Shown here piece after piece: positions 10,797 to 21,751 of a DNA stretch of 64,000 bases. The position numbers and the translations under genes are program-made. The DNA lies in contig NC_085138.1 of assembly GCF_035046485.1 (NCBI RefSeq), positions 64,906,580-64,970,579 of the forward strand, given 5' to 3'. The stretch's first letter is position 1. Every line of letters starts with the position of its first letter. The notes beneath the pieces were generated by a model. That model did not search any database. It had not been told where the DNA came from and worked only from the letters and a program-made list of their open reading frames with translations. The DNA comes from Aedes albopictus. Taxonomy: Eukaryota; Arthropoda; Insecta; Diptera; Culicidae.

Positions 10797-11844
10797 TGAA
10801 ACTTTGCACAGTTTTTCAGTTCCATCTAAATCGCCATTTTTCGATATCAAATTTTTATTTAGAGCCACGACTAACTTTTCAAAAGGGTGTATGTGAAAAT
10901 GGTTCAAAAATATTCAAAAATATGCACAGCAAAAACGGATTGTTCGATTGTTATGAATTTTTCAGCAAAGTTAGATAGCTAAATGGTGATTTCTAAGAAA
11001 ATATACACTGTGAAAAAAAATCTATTTTATCATTGAAAAACATCATTTTTGTCACAAAAACTCAAATATCTCAAAACCCTATCTTTTTACCAACTTGAAT
11101 TTTTTAGGGAAAACGGTCCATTGTATTAGCAATCTACCATAAAAATTTGGTGATGGTAAACTAATAAACAAAAAAGTTATAACATTTCAAAAATTTCACA
11201 ATTTTTACATTTAGTAAAAAAAAATTTTCTGTGTAAATTATTTCGGCCGGGAATCGCGATTTGATGCTGATTTTATTGTTCAGAAAAGTTAGAAAACTAA
11301 ATGGCGATTCCTAAGAAAATATACACTGTGAAAAAAATCTTTTTAACATTAAAAAATATCATTTTTGTCACAAAAACTCAAATATCTCAAAACCCTATCT
11401 TTTTACCAACGTAATTTTTTAGAGAAAACGGTCCATTGTATTAGCAATCTACCATGAAAATAAACAAAAAAGTTATGACAATTCAAACATTTCACAATTT
11501 TCACATTTAGTAATAATTTTTTTTAGTGTAAATTATTTCGGCCGGAAATTGAAGTTTGATGCTGATTTTATTGTTAATGGCCTTGCGTGAGTAAAACAAG
11601 TTGTTTTTATTATATATTATATATACATATAATATACTATGTACAGTAATGTTCCGATTTTATCACGCCCTCCGCGCATTAGTCGTTTATTCATTAATTT
11701 GCTGTTACATACGAGGACAAGTGTTTTCCCTCTTCTTCAAGATGAATGTTGAAAGCGTGTTTTGCAACGTTAAAAATATTGAAATGGGTATAGATGTTGA
11801 AGAATATTACAGGGCATTTTTGAAAAGGGGCGTTATTAAATTGT

Positions 11845-12130
11845 TTAAACAGATGTCGCTGATGGCAATTTCTCAGTTGTTGTCGTTTTCGAACTTCCTG
11901 CGCCCTGCTTTACCGATGATATACAGATGGCTCGTTTGTCAAATTCTAGACGGCAGGACGTGCAATTGCGTAATTTTGTACACAATGTGGACATTTGGGC
12001 ATAACCAGTCTCTTTCAGTTTATCTATGGTGCTTTCGGTGAGATTTCGTAACTCTTTTGAACATTTTTTTTCATCAAACGGTCTACAAGAGAGCGTTGAG
12101 CTGAAGACCTTTGAGAAAGCGACTGTTCAT
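11845..12130 (-). pseudogene. Coding remnant inside the large fold-back, unknown family
   Basis: On the minus strand an open stretch begins after a good acceptor (AACGAACAAG at 12131), reads EQDEQSLSQRSSAQRSL and, after a break in a run of eight A (12071-12064), continues in another frame as LTESTIDKLKETGYAQM and then LRNCTSCRLEFDKRAICI to TAA at 11847-11845. Amino-acid composition is protein-like with a CxxC pair. A canonical GTAAGT donor lies 50 bp upstream (12180-12175), so it looks like the second exon of a spliced gene. I do not recognise it; it could be a decayed element protein or a captured host fragment. The plus-strand open frame over the same bases looks less natural. Confidence 0.4.
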
Positions 12131-12275
12131 CTTGTTCGTTAGATTATAATAAACAAAATCACTTATTAATTTTAACTTACTTGTTTGGTGTTGGTGGCTG
12201 AAGAAAAAAAAATACTATACAATTTTTAATATTCATAGCGGTAGTATTTTTTTGTTTTTTTTCGGGAGCATTGTC

Positions 12276-12554
12276 AGGTATGTATACAGACAAACAAACG
12301 TAACACTGGCGAAATTTTCATTGACCACGCCTTCAACGATCATTTTGAATCTTGGTTGTGGCTTTCATAACAAGAAGAGCGCCCATCGTTTTTCTTTGCG
12401 TTTGACGTTTCACACTAGCGCCTTCTGATGACGATATTGCACAACGCAGTGTTTCGTGAAACATTTCCACCAGTTGGTGATAGTGTGAACTGGGCGATGA
12501 ATTTTCACTAAAATTGTTCTAGGCGTTTCGTCTGTTTGTCTGTGGTATGTACCT
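12276..12554. mobile_element. Hairpin MITE with CAGACAAAC ends
   Basis: Left end AGGTATGTATACAGACAAAC pairs with the right end GTTTGTCTGTGGTATGTACC. The interior is weakly self-complementary (GAAATTTTCATT / AATTTTCACT). It lies inside the large fold-back. Confidence 0.6.
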
Positions 12555-12613
12555 CTTATGCATTTGTTGTTGTTGAAGTTACTCGCATTCTTCCGATCAT
12601 AAAGTCTGTTCTC

Positions 12614-12838
12614 TACACACTTAATTTTGATTACCGAGTTCGGTAATTTTTTGACGAGATTAAAACTGCTGAGCACCGAACTCGTTCAGCAAAAATGCAT
12701 TGTTTACCTTTTCCATACGATTTTGACAGTTGTTTTACTGAGCCTCAGTAAAATCGATTACCGAAACTACCGAGATCGTACTGCTGTTATAATCTCGTCG
12801 AAAAAGTACCGAACAGGCAATTTAGAAATAAGTGTGTA
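12614..12838. mobile_element. Hairpin MITE with ACACACTTA ends
   Basis: About 225 bp. Left end ACACACTTA then GTTCGGTAATTTTTTGACGA; right end gives the inverse TCGTCGAAAAAGTACCGAAC then TAAGTGTGT. Noncoding. Confidence 0.6.
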
Positions 12839-13614
12839 AGAGGGATTTTTTTTGCGGATAAACTAGACGTATACGCGTATATAAAACTTTTATTATACAG
12901 CTTTTGTCTCAAAAATAAATTCAATTCCATTTTTCTTATAATCAACAGCTTTTCAACACTATCAAGGGATTTTTTCACCAGTCACGTACAATAAAAAGTA
13001 TGACAATCTCAATATTTTTGATCACAACACTGGATCGCGTCTAAGTTTCAAATAGATACTATAGTAATTACGAATAATCAAACTAAAGTATCACGAAAAC
13101 AACTTGTTTAATTCAGGCGGTAGCCTTTACAATAAAATCAGCATCAAAATATAATTCTCGAAATAATTTACACAGAAAAAAATTTTTTTTTGTTACTAAA
13201 TGTAAAAATTGTGAAATGTTTGAAATGTCATAACTTTTTTGTTTATCAGTTTACCATCACCAAAATTTTATGGTAGATAGCTGATATAATGGGCCATTTC
13301 CCCTAAAAAATTGAAGTTGGTAAAAAGATAGGGTTTTGAGATATTTGAGTTTTTGTGACAAATATCATATTTTTTCAAAGTAGAAAAAGAAATTTTTTAC
13401 AGTGTATATTTTCTAAGGAATCATCATTTAGTTATCTAACTTTGCTGAAAAATTTATAACAATCGAACAATCCGTTTTTGCTGTACAGCTTTTAGAATAT
13501 TTTAGAACTATTTTCGCATACACCCTTTTGAAAAGTTAGTCGTGAGTGAATATGAAGGTTTAATATCAAAAAATGGCGATTTATATGAAATTAAAAAACT
13601 GTGCAAAGTTTCAG

Positions 13615-13751
13615 ATATTTTTGAAATGGTCGCTCAGGATCGACTGACATGACACCGTGGAATTCCTCCATATTGAAGTGGTAGTTTGGCCCATAGGTTA
13701 TTGAAGGGGTTATATCAGGTATCTGGTCTAAAATGGATCAACCTCCTTTAA
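13615..13751. other. Short spacer with no feature
   Basis: Unique-looking A/T-rich sequence between the fold-back and the next MITE; no gene or motif supported. Confidence 0.3.
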
Positions 13752-13838
13752 CCCTTTCAGAACGGTTGGGTCATTTGCACCTCGCTGACGAGGTGGCGAG
13801 TGGTGGCGAGGTTGGTGAAAAAAGTCGTCCCGAAGGGG
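13752..13838. mobile_element. Miniature TTAA-type (piggyBac-like) MITE, 87 bp
   Basis: Starts CCCTTTCAGAACGG and ends CCGAAGGGG, flanked exactly by TTAA on both sides (13748-13751, 13839-13842). It contains an inner CACCTCGCTGACGAGGTGG hairpin similar to words in the 171-286 element. Confidence 0.65.
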
Positions 13839-13859
13839 TTAAAATAAATATTACTTGTA

Positions 13860-13982
13860 GGGCAACCAACGTATTTTGGACACAGCACCGACCCAAAATT
13901 TTTTGGACACTTACGGCAAAAACAAATGGAAGAGTCCAGAATATATTGGCGTAACGCTGTGCCCAAAATACGTTGGTTCCCC
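13860..13982. mobile_element. TA-flanked MITE, 123 bp, GGGNAACCAA ends
   Basis: Ends GGGCAACCAACGTATTTTGG and, inverted, GGGGAACCAACGTATTTTGG, flanked by TA on both sides (13858-13859, 13983-13984). The terminal words resemble those of the 46021-48614 element (GGGTAACCAATATAATTTGG), suggesting one family. Confidence 0.7.
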
Positions 13983-14185
13983 TAATACTTTACCGTACTG
14001 GTAAACTACGGTAATGGTAAAGTACACATTTATCATTTTTCATACAAAAATTGTCAAGTTTGGAGGGCTGTATCTTGGCTTCAAAATTGACGTTAAATGC
14101 TTCTTGGATGTCAGCACACACCGCAGTCCCCGTATGCATGCTCTCAAAACTTTCGGCGGTTTTTTTTCTGTATTAATGAGATTTT

Positions 14186-14335
14186 TAGCCCTAGGCTAGT
14201 TCATCTCGGGACCCACGCTTCACTTCCCTTCCGAAGGAAGAACACACATTTTGCGAGTTTGTCGGGAGTGGGATTCGATCTCAGGTCCTCGGCGTGTTAG
14301 TCAAGTGTTCTAACTATCACACCAGGTCCGCTCCT
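14186..14335 (-). repeat. tRNA-derived SINE, third type
   Basis: On the minus strand the head reads GACCTGGTGTGATAGTTAGA (box A region) and GATCGAATCCC (box B), followed by a body ending near CTAGCCTAGGGCTAAAAATC. A truncated copy is at 6568. Confidence 0.6.
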
Positions 14336-16420
14336 CACTTTCGGTGGTTATTACCACGCGTCGAAGTCGAACGCCGCGGCTCCAAATCGAACGGCTGCGT
14401 AATGTAGAAGTAGCTCCAGGCTACGCGCAGCAGTTAGCAATGTCCCTACCAACGGAAGAGCAGCTTGGCGCAGCTACACTTGAAGTTGGCTGAAGGGACA
14501 TCCGATCCGCCATAGGTAGTATCTCGGCTGCAGCACTAGGCTCCACGATTCCGAATCACAGAAACGACTGATACAATGGCGAATGTAAACAGTTGAAAAA
14601 CGAGAAGAATGCAGCGTGGGTGAGAATTTTGCAACACCGTACGAGGGCAAATGAGGCACGTTATTGACAGGCGCAGAACAGGCAGAACTCAGCCTTCCAG
14701 AGGAAGAAGCGCCAGCAGGAAGAACGAGATCGCGAAGCGATGGAAGAGCTGTACTGCGCTAAGGACACACGAAAGTTGCCACAAGCCGACATGTGCCGAG
14801 ATAATCACGGAAGTATTCTCACGAGCGGGCGTGAGGTGGCAGCATTACGATGAGAACCTCAATGGAGACGTTGCAAGCACCGGAGGTGACGCGGTAACAG
14901 ATCTAGGAGTACGTGCGCAGGACTAAAGATTTCCAGCCCTTAATCTCCAAGAGATTGAAGAGGAGGTTAGCCGGTTGAAAAACAACAAAGCCGCTGGAGC
15001 AGATCAACTACCAAGCGAGTTACTAAAACACGATGGAGAAGCACTGGTGAGAGCACTACACTGGGTCATTACCAAGATTTGGGAGGAGGAAGTATTACCG
15101 GAGGAGTGGGTGGAAGGTATCGTGTGTCCCATCTACAAAAAGGGCGATAAGTTGGATTGCGGGAACTACCACGCGATCACACTACTGAGCGCTACCTACA
15201 AAGTACTCTCTCAAATTTTATACCGCCGACTATCACCGATTGCAAGAGAGTTTGTTGGGCAATATCAGGCTGGATTCATGGGTGAACGCGCTACAACGGA
15301 TCAGATGTTCGCCATCCACCAGGTGATGCAGAAATGCCGCGAATACAACGTGCCCACACATCACTTGTTCAACGATTTCAAATCGGCGTATGACACAATC
15401 GATCGAGAACAGCTATGGCAGATTATGCACGAATACGGATTCCCGGATAAACTGATACGATTAATCAAGGCGACGATGGATCGAGTAATAGGCTTAGTTC
15501 GAGTATCAAGGACACTCTCGAGTCCCTTTGAATCTCGCAGAGGGCTACGGCAAGGTGATGGTCTTTCGTGCTTGCTGTTCAACATTGCGTTAGAAGATGT
15601 AATAAGGAGAGCGGGGATAAACACGAGTGGTACGATTTTCACGAAGTCCGTTCAGCTGCGTGGTTTCGCTGATGATATTGATATTATAGCATAGCTCGTA
15701 AATTTGAGACGATGGCGGAAACGTACATCCGACTAAAGAGTGAAGCCAGGCGAATCGGAATAGTCATTATTGTGTCGAAGACAAAGTACATGATAGAAAG
15801 GAGCTCCAGGGAGGAATCACCGCGCCCGCTACCCCGAATTTATATCGACGGTGATGAAATCGAGGCGATTGAAGAATTCGTGTACTTGGGCTCACTGGTG
15901 ACCGCCGACAACGACACCAGCAGAGAAATTCAGAGGCGCAGTGTGGCAGGAAATCGTGCTTAGTTTGGACTCCGCAGAACTCTAAGATCGAATAAAGTTC
16001 GCTGTAATGCGAAGTTAACTATCTACAAAACACTGATTAGACCGGTCGTCCTCTATGGGCACGAAACATGGACCCTACGTGCAGAGGACCAACGCGCCCT
16101 TGGAGTTTTCGAACGGAAGGTGTTGCATACCTTCTACGGTGGAGTGCAAATGGAAGACGGGACTTGGAGAAGGCGAATGAACCACGAGCTGCATCAGCTG
16201 CTGAGAGAACCAACCATCGTTCACACCGCGAAAATCGGGAGGCTACCGATACAAGAAGACGTGGTGCGCAGCGAGCAAGGTAGAGGACGATCTGCGGACC
16301 CTACGCAGAGTGCGGAACTGGAGACAAACAGCTATGAACCGAGTGGGATGGAGACGGCTACTATGTACAGCAGAGGTCACCCCGGCTTTAGCCTGATCGG
16401 TAAGGTAAGAAGAAATTTTG
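14336..16420 (+). pseudogene. RTE-type LINE fragment: reverse transcriptase, broken
   Basis: 5'-truncated non-LTR retrotransposon. The linker at 14380-14960 has several stops; RT is open at 14975-15694 (KAAGADQLPSELLK, DFKSAYDTI, FADDIDII). A 5-bp tandem duplication of ATAGC (15686-15690, 15691-15695) shifts the frame right after FADD. Reading resumes in another frame (AETYIRLKSEARRIG, VYLGSLVTADND), meets TAG at 15961, and continues as FGLRRTLRSNK and LIRPVVLYGHETWTL to a 3' end near GGTAAGGTAAG at 16406. The KAAG/PSELLK signature and the tail fit the RTE clade; clade is from family knowledge. It cannot encode an active enzyme. GC content is higher than in the surrounding DNA. Confidence 0.85.
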
Positions 16421-16753
16421 GTGGGAATCCATAATAAGTTCCTGCAGAAATTCTCGGCTTAATTTCCTATAGAATTTCCTATTAAATTTTTAGTGGAAAA
16501 CCTGGACAAATTTTCAACCAATTTCTCCACAAATTTCTCTCGTTTTTTTTATTAGGAGTTCGCCATAGATTGAGCCTTATTTCAGTAAGCAAATTTCTTA
16601 ATTAAAAAACTGAAATTCGTCCAAATAAACTGTCCTTAAATCATGCTAGATTTCTCTAAAAAATGTTTCAACAGTTTCGGTGTTCTACGACTTGAGTAAG
16701 TCGTAAACTGCATAAGTAAAATTAAATTCAAGAAATCAAAAAATACTTCTATA
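16421..16753. other. A/T-rich spacer, no gene
   Basis: Words such as AATTTCCTATTAAATTTTTAG suggest a remnant of the GGAATT-type satellite; no open frame or RNA gene is supported. Confidence 0.35.
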
Positions 16754-17215
16754 CAGGTATTCTTCGACATAACGTACAAAATTTTTTTCTTTTTTTACGT
16801 TATATCGAAGTGTACGTTATATCGAAGCAGAAAAAAATTTAATATTGTTTATGCTAGTGTTGATGTATTCGACGTGAGGTTAACCCCAATCAAGGATTTC
16901 AGAAAAAAAAACACAAAACGAAAAATGAAAAACATGAGTTTTCATGAAAAACTCATTTCGTTTTTTGTGCTTTGATATAACGTACATTTTGCTTCGATAT
17001 AACGTACACTAAATTTTTTCCCAAATTGCGCTAATTTTGAGTAAAAAGACTAATGCTGCAACAAAACATTGATTTGAGTGATTTCGTAGTTTGTCTGAAA
17101 GTTATTGCTGGGAAAAAATATTTTTTTTTAATATTGTACGTTATATCGAAGCAAAATGTACATACGTTATATCGAATTCGCAATATCGAGGGTACGTTAT
17201 ATCGAAGAATACCTG
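16754..17215. mobile_element. TA-flanked MITE with repeated TACGTTATATCGAAG motifs
   Basis: 462 bp, ends CAGGTATTCTTCGACATAAC and its inverse, flanked by TA (16752-16753, 17216-17217). The word TACGTTATATCGAAG or its complement occurs about eight times, clustered toward both ends. Such subterminal repeats are typical transposase-binding arrays; that role is inferred. No open frame encodes a transposase. Confidence 0.75.
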
Positions 17216-17414
17216 TATTTATAAAAAAAAATCCTTCAATTATTCCAAGAATTCTATAGAAAATTAAAGCAATTGCACAAAACATTTTTTGGAGGCAAAA
17301 TTTAAAATTCTATGAAGAGCTGGACAAGTAATTGCATTCTTTAAAAAAATAATCACAACATATCACATGCACCGTGTCCAATAACTTTTCATACAAATTA
17401 GGTATCAGCCCTTA

Positions 17415-17702
17415 CCATTACTTCTTCTTCTTCTTCTTCTTCTTTATGGCTCTACGTCCGCACTGGGACTTGGCCGGCCTCTCTTCAACTTAGTGTTCTT
17501 TGAGCACTTCCACAGTTATTATATGAAGGGCTTTCTTTGCCTGCCATTGCATGAATTTGTGTATATATATTGTGAGGCAAGTACAATGATACTCTATGCC
17601 CAGGGAGTCGAGAAAAATTTTCCCGACCGGAATGGGAATCGAAACCGCCGTCTCCGGATTGGCGATCCATAGCCTTAACCACTAGGCTAACTGGAGACCC
17701 CT
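17415..17702 (-). repeat. tRNA-derived SINE, fifth type, copy 1, with CTT microsatellite
   Basis: Minus-strand head at 17702: TCTCCAGTTAGCCTAGTGG (box A) and GGTTTCGATTCCC (box B). The body ends in GTAGAGCCATAAAG and a (CTT)n tract at 17421-17443. It shares architecture and body words (GAGCACTTCCACAG on plus) with the Feilai-like family, so the two are relatives with different heads. Second copy at 32505. Confidence 0.75.
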
Positions 17703-18319
17703 TCCTTACCATTACTAGTAGCAACTATTTGCTACTTTATGGGGGCCCCTAAAATGTGGGGGCACGGGGCCCTGACCCCCTGCCCCCCTTAAATACGGCA
17801 CCGTGCCACCCCACTATGGGGCGGCTCCATACAAACAGGTGGCCAAACATATTTTCGGGTCCATTTTATAATGTCTGGCCCCTATTCATATGGTTTGTGT
17901 CTTAAATATATGAAAAACATGTTAAAAAATTGAAATAAACATTTTTTTAACACAACCGTTTCAATAGCATGAAATTGCATGGGCATTGCATACTTTTAGG
18001 CGTTTATCTGTGTAAAAAGATTTCTGTTCCAATGTACAAAAGAGATTCCAATTCGTAAAAAATACGCTTCGCTAATAGATCCAAGACCAGATTAAGATTC
18101 TATTATGATTGATCTACCGAATAAAGCGGCCATGACGACCAAATGCTTCCTCAGATGTATTTAATGGCCCATAGGATGATTTTATTTTGGAATATCGAAG
18201 TCATCGCCGACACCTTGATCGGAATTGCAGGATAGCAGCTAGTAGCAGCCAAATTTGTTTTCAATGTCTCCCGGGGATCCTAAAGGCATAGAAGTAGTCT
18301 CGAAGCGAAACTTTGCGAA
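17703..18319. other. Spacer, G/C-rich start then A/T-rich, no gene
   Basis: 17740-17830 is unusually rich in G and C runs (GGGGGCACGGGGCCC, CTGCCCCCC), looking like an eroded repeat. The rest shows no open frame or RNA gene. Confidence 0.35.
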
Positions 18320-19152
18320 TAGGGGTCGCAGTACCGAGCACTATTGGTGAGTACCGGTATTTCGGTACTTTAGCTTACAGTACCGGTAGTACCGGTAAAA
18401 TGAAAGTAATCTATTTTGCACAGACAATCTACAATTTACCATATGCATTTGTGAATTCCAGTTTTTAGGGATGTCATAAAATCTAATAAGAAAATACCAA
18501 ATAAACAAAAAAAAAATATGGACAGATAAGTATATAAAAAGAAATAAGTTGTATGAAACTGTTTTTGGAACTATTGTTTAGCTTCTGCGCCGTTTCACAG
18601 GCAGTATCTCGGTGAGTCTAAAATGAAACAGAAACAGCCTTACATGTCCCAAAATCAGATAGATAGATGCTAGGTGAAGACAGAAAAAGAATTAACTGAT
18701 TTTTCTCTTGATAATGCAAATGAAATCTAAAAACTGAAGAAATAAGAAACCCTATTCGAAGAGGGTATTCTGCTTAGAGCGTTCGGAAAGTCGGTAGTAC
18801 CGACTCGGTACAAGAAAAACCGAAATCCAACAAGCTTCATTGTAAGCTTACAAATCCATTTCCAAAATAACGTTCATTAAACCTATCATTGCTATGATAT
18901 CCTGGATTTGCAGAAAGGTTTTATATATGAAATGTTTGTTTTAAATGTTGTACTTAGTTTTAAAGATTTCCATTTATTTCTATTGCATATTTGGCTATAC
19001 TAATGACAGGATTTCATCAATTCAGGAGAGATTTCACGGTACCGAAAGTACCGGTACCCAGGTTCAGTCAGTACCGGTATTTCGGTACCAAAAATTGGTC
19101 GGTAATACCGGTATTTTCGGTACCGGTACTACCGGTACTACATCCATCCCTA
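18320..19152. mobile_element. hAT-type MITE with GTACCGGTA repeats
   Basis: 833 bp. An exact 8-bp duplication TTTGCGAA flanks it (18312-18319, 19153-19160), the hallmark of hAT elements. Ends TAGGGGTCGCAGTACCG and, inverted, TAGGGATGGATGTAGTACCG. The motif GTACCGGTA/TACCGGTAC recurs many times in both terminal regions. The interior is noncoding. Confidence 0.8.
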
Positions 19153-19160
19153 TTTGCGAA

Positions 19161-19780
19161 ACTTTTTTTGTATGGAATGGATTGAAATTTGAGGATTTTA
19201 ATGTGGCTTTATTTATTAGTTTTACAATCAATTTTATTACGTCTGATTTGTCATTCGAAACGTTTATAAGCAAGCTTTAAGAAACTTCCAAAAAAGTTCA
19301 ACATTTGCCATTTAAACCGAAGATATGCAAAGTTGAGCAGTTCATTCATTTTAGCAAAAATTGCCAATGGTCTTATTCTGCTGCCAATATCTCTTTAAGT
19401 ATATGGATTAGCAAACTAATATTCTAAAATTTACTGGTCCAAGTGGTCTACTTTCAATTACCGAACCTAAATCTCAAATTGAATAAAGTCAATTTTCGAT
19501 TTTTGGCCACCTGAATCCCCTTAGTGCACCCCAAGAATCAGCAGCAGCTGCAGTGCTGCTTATAAAACCATTGGTCGGTCCACTAACTTTTTTCACAGGC
19601 ATTCAATCGTTCTGCGATCTTCGAAGGAATGATTCATAGATGAATTTTCCACAGGAAGTGCTGATTTAAATTAAGCAGATAAGGGGCGTCCTCTGAGATT
19701 TGTTTTTTCAGTAAGTGTAACATTTGCCATGGTAAATCCCGGGCAAGCTTTGAATCGCTGGCGCTGTACATCTATCCTTT
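19161..19780. other. Spacer, no gene
   Basis: A/T-rich sequence with repeat-like text near 19360-19520; no coding or RNA feature supported. Confidence 0.35.
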
Positions 19781-20080
19781 TTTGCTCTCTCTCTCTCTCT
19801 CTCCTCTTCTTGGCGTAACGTCCTCACTGGGACAAAGCCTGCTTCTCAGCTTAGTGTTCTATGAGCACTTCCACAGTTTTTAACTGAGAGCTTCCTCTGC
19901 CAATGACCATTTTGCATGTGTATATCGTGTGGCAGGCACGAAGATACTCTATGCCCAAGGAAGTCAAGGAAATTTCCTTTACGAAAAGATCCTGGACCGA
20001 CCGGGAATCGAACCCGTCACCCTCAGCATGGTCATGCTGAATACCCGTGCGTTTACCGCCTCGGCTATATGGGCCCTATC
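19781..20080 (-). repeat. tRNA-derived SINE, Feilai-like, copy 2
   Basis: Full-length copy on the minus strand, nearly identical to 4531-4815, with head at about 20077 (TAGCCGAGGCGG, GGTTCGATTCCCG) and a CT microsatellite at the tail (19787-19806). Confidence 0.8.
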
Positions 20081-20245
20081 CTTTTTTGCATTTAACCAAA
20101 AAAGCGATCGTAACACATCGATATTCAAAAATTTTAAATCAATGCCTCTCTTTTCTTCCAGAAAAGGTAAATCTTAGATTTGGGAAAATCATTGTTTGAC
20201 CGTGTTACTGTTGCAATGCAATACATTGTTGTGTGTCTATATGTA

Positions 20246-21463
20246 CACTTCCGATCAAAAGTTTGGGGTCACCCCTTCAAAAACATGTCATTTTTTTAGG
20301 CCCATATCTCCGCCAATTTGCGTCCGATTTTAAAACCCTAGGTCTCATTCAAAAGATAATAAGCTAAAGAAACTTTGAACATGGTTTAAATGAAACTTTT
20401 TCAAAAAAATTGTATGTAAACTTCAGTTAAAGTTGCCACATTTTCTAAAAAATGAATATAAACTTACGGCAGTTTCGTTGGAAATTGGGTCGACCAAATT
20501 TTAAGATGAGAACGGTAATATAACCTATTTTCTATTAGCTTTAACTGCTTTTCATCGCACTTAGCTAAAAAATTTAGAAAAAAAAAAGTTATTAGGTAAT
20601 AGAACTCTTGATGTCATGGACCAAAAGTTTGGGGCCACCCCTCAAAACGATGTATCGGCCAAAAGTTTGGGGTCACTATGAAATGGAACATGGAAAAGTG
20701 ATTTGTTAATATTTTATCATCTTTCATTCAATTTCAGTTCTTCTTGGCTTATTTGAAACATAATGAGAGGTACTTACTGCATAGACATTGAACTACACAT
20801 ATTTGTTAAAATTTACATACTAAAAATTATCGTAAAAATGCCTCATTTTTTGAAATGTGGAAAAATGTGTTAACTTTACATAACATTTTTATGTATAAAA
20901 ATCCTAGAATACGTTAAATAAAATACATCAAACGTAAATTTAGGTTATTATCATTGGAATGAGTCAAAAAGAATTAAAATTGAACTTCAGATGACAAAGA
21001 TATCATCGAGTCACTTTTGCATGTTTTACGATAGTGACCCCAAACTTTTGGCTGATACACCATATTGAGGGGTGACCCCAAACTTTTGGTCGATGACATC
21101 AAGTGTTAATTTACTTAATAACTTTTTTCCTACATTTTTTAGCCAAGTTCCGCAAAACGAAGTTTAAAGCTAATAGAATATAGGTTATATTTCCGCTCTC
21201 ATCATACAATTTGGTTGAACCAATTTCCAGCGACACTGCCGTAAGTTTATATTCATTTTTTAGAAAGTTTGGCAACTTTGGGTAAAGTTTACATACAAAT
21301 ATTTTTGTAAAAGTTTCACCTAAATCATGTTCAAAGTTTCTTTGACTTATTATCTTCTGAATGAGACCTAGGGTTTTAAAATCGGACGCAAATTGGTGGA
21401 GCTATGGGCCTAAAAATATGACATGTTTTTGAGGAGGTGACCCCAAACTTTTGATCGGGAGTG
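20246..21463. mobile_element. 1.2 kb TA-flanked fold-back MITE, copy A
   Basis: 1218 bp; ends CACTTCCGATCAAAAGTTTG and, inverted, CACTCCCGATCAAAAGTTTG; TA on both sides (20244-20245, 21464-21465). The two arms span almost the whole element. AAAGTTTGGGGTCAC-type words occur at the end and again in two inner positions per arm (20620-20675, 21030-21090). Same family as 60214-61429. Confidence 0.85.
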
Positions 21464-21465
21464 TA

Positions 21466-21751
21466 TACCTTTATAACGGCTAGTGTAATTAGGGATGATT
21501 CAGACATTGAATTTAGTATGTTATATGAGCATTGAGTATTGAATAACTCCAGTATAATCAATCAGTGATAATCGCTTATCGCTTATAATCGCTTTCTAGC
21601 GTAATTCCACCACTTGGACCTACTGTCTAGGAACATCAACCATCGTCTCCCGGTGGAAGTACAGCGGTAGAAACAGGTTTGAGCAGCAAAGTTAAGAAAA
21701 AAATAAGGGGGTCCCCTATTTGCTAAAATATTTTTCATCAAATGAACTATA
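21466..21751. other. Downstream of the serine protease
   Basis: May hold a small terminal exon: minus-strand CCACCGGGAG (near 21654) is a possible acceptor which, joined to the donor at 21768, gives an immediate stop. Not certain. Confidence 0.25.

Larger units (their letters stand above)
10797..13614. mobile_element. Large fold-back element (about 2.8 kb) with composite interior
   Basis: The left arm begins CTGAAACTTTGCACAGTTTT and the right arm ends with its inverse. The arms (about 10797-11590 and 13120-13614) share AAAAATGGCGATTT, GACTAACTTTTCAAAAGGGTG and AAACTCAAATATCTCAAAACCC. The left arm contains a block repeated in direct orientation with a period of about 317 bp (10972 onward and 11289 onward). 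The interior carries two smaller hairpin elements (12276-12554, 12614-12838) and a minus-strand coding remnant (12130-11845). Flanking duplication was not identified, so family is unknown. Confidence 0.7.

Noticed and set aside
11601..12041. 146-codon plus-strand open frame in the large fold-back
   Set aside because: Composition is hydrophobic and irregular, and the opposite strand gives more protein-like text with splice sites; treated as a shadow.
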